From JBBQYA01 sp038209155 (lineage in GTDB: Bacteria > Bacteroidota > Bacteroidia > Sphingobacteriales > Sphingobacteriaceae): a stretch of DNA of 18,001 nucleotides. The position numbers and the translations under genes were made by a program. The notes under the pieces were generated by a model that was not told the DNA's origin, made no database searches, and worked only from the letters and a program-made list of their open reading frames with translations. Shown one piece after another: positions 16,795 through 18,001 of the stretch. Location of the stretch: the NCBI GenBank assembly GCA_038209155.1, contig JBBQYA010000063.1, positions 1-18,001 on the forward strand, given 5' to 3'. Position 1 is the first letter of the stretch. Every line of letters begins with the position of its first letter.

Positions 16795-17813
16795 AAATTT
16801 TAATCGTAATGGATCCCGGTATTTTGATCCCTGTAACGGGGTATGGAGGGATAGAAAGAATTATTGAAATGCTTGCAAAAGAATATAAAAATTTGGGTCA
16901 TGATGTTGATTTATTGATCACTGAAGGTTCTTTTATTAAAGGGTGTACTGTATATGGATATGGGGAGGCTATTTTTCCTCCAACCAAAAAAGCAGCTCGC
17001 AAAGCTGTATTTTCAGCATGGGCATTTTTATGGAAAAATAAAGATCAATACGATTTCATACATAATTTTGGTAGACTAATTTATTTATTGCCAGTGCTAA
17101 ATTCAATGGTAAAAAAAATTATGAGTTATCAAAGAGAAATAACAGCTAGAAATATAAATTATATTCATAAACTCATCCACAAAAATTTACAGTTTACAGG
17201 CTGCAGCAATGATTTGATCAAAAGGGCAGGCGTAAGCGGAAAATGGACAAGTATTCATAATTGCTGTGAATTTGACAATTATACACTTTCCGAACATTTA
17301 GATGAGAATGCACCCTTAATTTTTTTAGGACGCATTGAAAAAATAAAAGGTTGCCATACCGCTATATCTGTGGCAAAAGCAACAAATAATGTTCTAATAA
17401 TTGCTGGTAATGTTTCATCATTAGAAGAGGAAAAATTATATTATGAAAATGAGATAGTGCCGCATGTAGATGGGCAACAAATAATATATGTTGGTCAAGT
17501 AAATGATACTCAAAAAAATGAATGGTTGGGAAAGGCAAAAGCATTATTAATGCCAATTGAGTGGAATGAGCCTTTTGGAATTGTGATGGTTGAATCGATG
17601 GCCTGTGGTACGCCAGTAATTGCCTATAACAAGGGATCAGTCGATGAAGTTATTGAAGAAGGTGTAACTGGATTCAAAGTAGATACTTTTGATGAAATGC
17701 TAATGGCTGTAAAAAATATAAAAAGTATAAACAGGATTGAATGTAGAAAGAATGCTTTGCAGCTATTCGATTCGAAAATTATTGCAAAAGAGTATCTTTC
17801 ACTTTTAACATAA
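16791..17813 (+). CDS. Glycosyltransferase family 4
   Basis: The 340-residue protein begins KILIVMDPG and has the glycine loop GYGGIERIIEML, the donor-site FLGRIEKIKG (R181, K186), and the EX7E pair EPFGIVMVE (E260, E268) followed by ACGTPVIAYNKGS. It is a compact GT4 with complete catalytic motifs despite its shorter length. Its ATG overlaps the preceding GT4 stop as ATGA, a classic coupled arrangement, suggesting the two enzymes act consecutively or are made in equal amounts. The next gene starts 5 bp after its stop. GC is higher here than in the first 3 kb. The sugar transferred is not readable from sequence. Confidence 0.92.
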   Translation: MKILIVMDPGILIPVTGYGGIERIIEMLAKEYKNLGHDVDLLITEGSFIKGCTVYGYGEAIFPPTKKAARKAVFSAWAFLWKNKDQYDFIHNFGRLIYLLPVLNSMVKKIMSYQREITARNINYIHKLIHKNLQFTGCSNDLIKRAGVSGKWTSIHNCCEFDNYTLSEHLDENAPLIFLGRIEKIKGCHTAISVAKATNNVLIIAGNVSSLEEEKLYYENEIVPHVDGQQIIYVGQVNDTQKNEWLGKAKALLMPIEWNEPFGIVMVESMACGTPVIAYNKGSVDEVIEEGVTGFKVDTFDEMLMAVKNIKSINRIECRKNALQLFDSKIIAKEYLSLLT

Positions 17814-17818
17814 ATTTA

Positions 17819-18001
17819 ATGAAGAAATTTTTAAAAGAACTAATTGGTAATTATTACAAAAAAAATCTGAAAATTCCAGATCCTTTCTTTTCACTTCAGC
17901 TTTTAAAGGAAAATGGGTTTAGACCCAAAAATATTTTTGACGTAGGAGCGTACAATGGAGACTTTGCTAAAATGGTAGCTTCCATATGGTCTGAATCTGA
18001 A
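17819..18001 (+). CDS. FkbM-family methyltransferase, N-terminal part, cut by window edge
   Basis: An ATG at 17819, 5 bp after the preceding stop, opens a frame that runs without a stop for 61 codons to the end of the window. After a basic N-terminal stretch (MKKFLKELIGNYYKK) and a helix SLQLLKENGF it reaches IFDVGAYNGDFAKM, SAM-binding motif I in the form typical of FkbM methyltransferases found next to glycosyltransferases. The diagnostic acidic motif (DIEGxE) would lie beyond the window, so the FkbM subgroup is inferred from the shape of motif I and the short N-terminal lead. It is likely co-transcribed with the two GT4 genes before it. Confidence 0.7.
   Translation, partial: MKKFLKELIGNYYKKNLKIPDPFFSLQLLKENGFRPKNIFDVGAYNGDFAKMVASIWSESE

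Noticed and set aside
17362..17556. 64-codon minus-strand ORF
   Set aside because: Antisense to the second domain of a well-supported GT4 gene.
1..18001. CRISPR array, insertion sequence, prophage, toxin-antitoxin or defence system
   Set aside because: No regularly spaced repeats, transposase, integrase, tRNA or nuclease-like gene was seen; almost all coding space is taken by glycan-synthesis genes.

Overview
The window is about 18 kb of very AT-rich DNA with every credible gene on the + strand. It reads as the interior of a surface-polysaccharide (O-antigen, capsule or exopolysaccharide) biosynthesis locus. Low GC, long T- and A-runs, near absence of Shine-Dalgarno sequences and many TTG/GTG starts fit Bacteroidota (Flavobacteriia or Cytophagia type). 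That assignment is inference; no rRNA or taxon marker is present.

Layout. (1) 1-4586: C-terminal part of an FkbM methyltransferase, a GT10 fucosyltransferase-like enzyme, a second FkbM methyltransferase, a GT2 and a GT4, all tightly packed with overlaps or gaps of a few bases. (2) 4674-8073: two GT4 enzymes and a GT2, followed by a 226-bp gap that holds only a doubtful 59-codon ORF. (3) 8300-12640: a polytopic Wzy-like polymerase, a NodU/CmcH-type O-carbamoyltransferase and a GT4, in very tight succession and ending in a 13-bp perfect AT hairpin. (4) 12789-18001: a class I SAM methyltransferase, a GT2, another SAM methyltransferase, two GT4 enzymes overlapping by ATGA, and the start of a third FkbM methyltransferase cut by the window edge.

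Working together (inference): ten glycosyltransferases (six GT4, three GT2, one GT10) would build a large repeat unit on a lipid carrier at the inner face of the cytoplasmic membrane. The Wzy-like protein would polymerise it on the periplasmic side. Five methyltransferases (three FkbM, two of them partial) and one carbamoyltransferase would decorate sugars. The window lacks an initiating sugar-phosphate transferase, a Wzx flippase, export proteins and nucleotide-sugar synthesis genes, so the locus should extend on both sides.

I found no RNA gene, CRISPR array, insertion sequence, phage gene or defence system. The families are all known. What stands out is the combination of GT10, carbamoyl and methyl decoration, the run of forced non-ATG starts, the Met-free FkbM frame starting at an A7 run, and a four-cysteine insert in one GT4. 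No gap between genes exceeds 300 bases.
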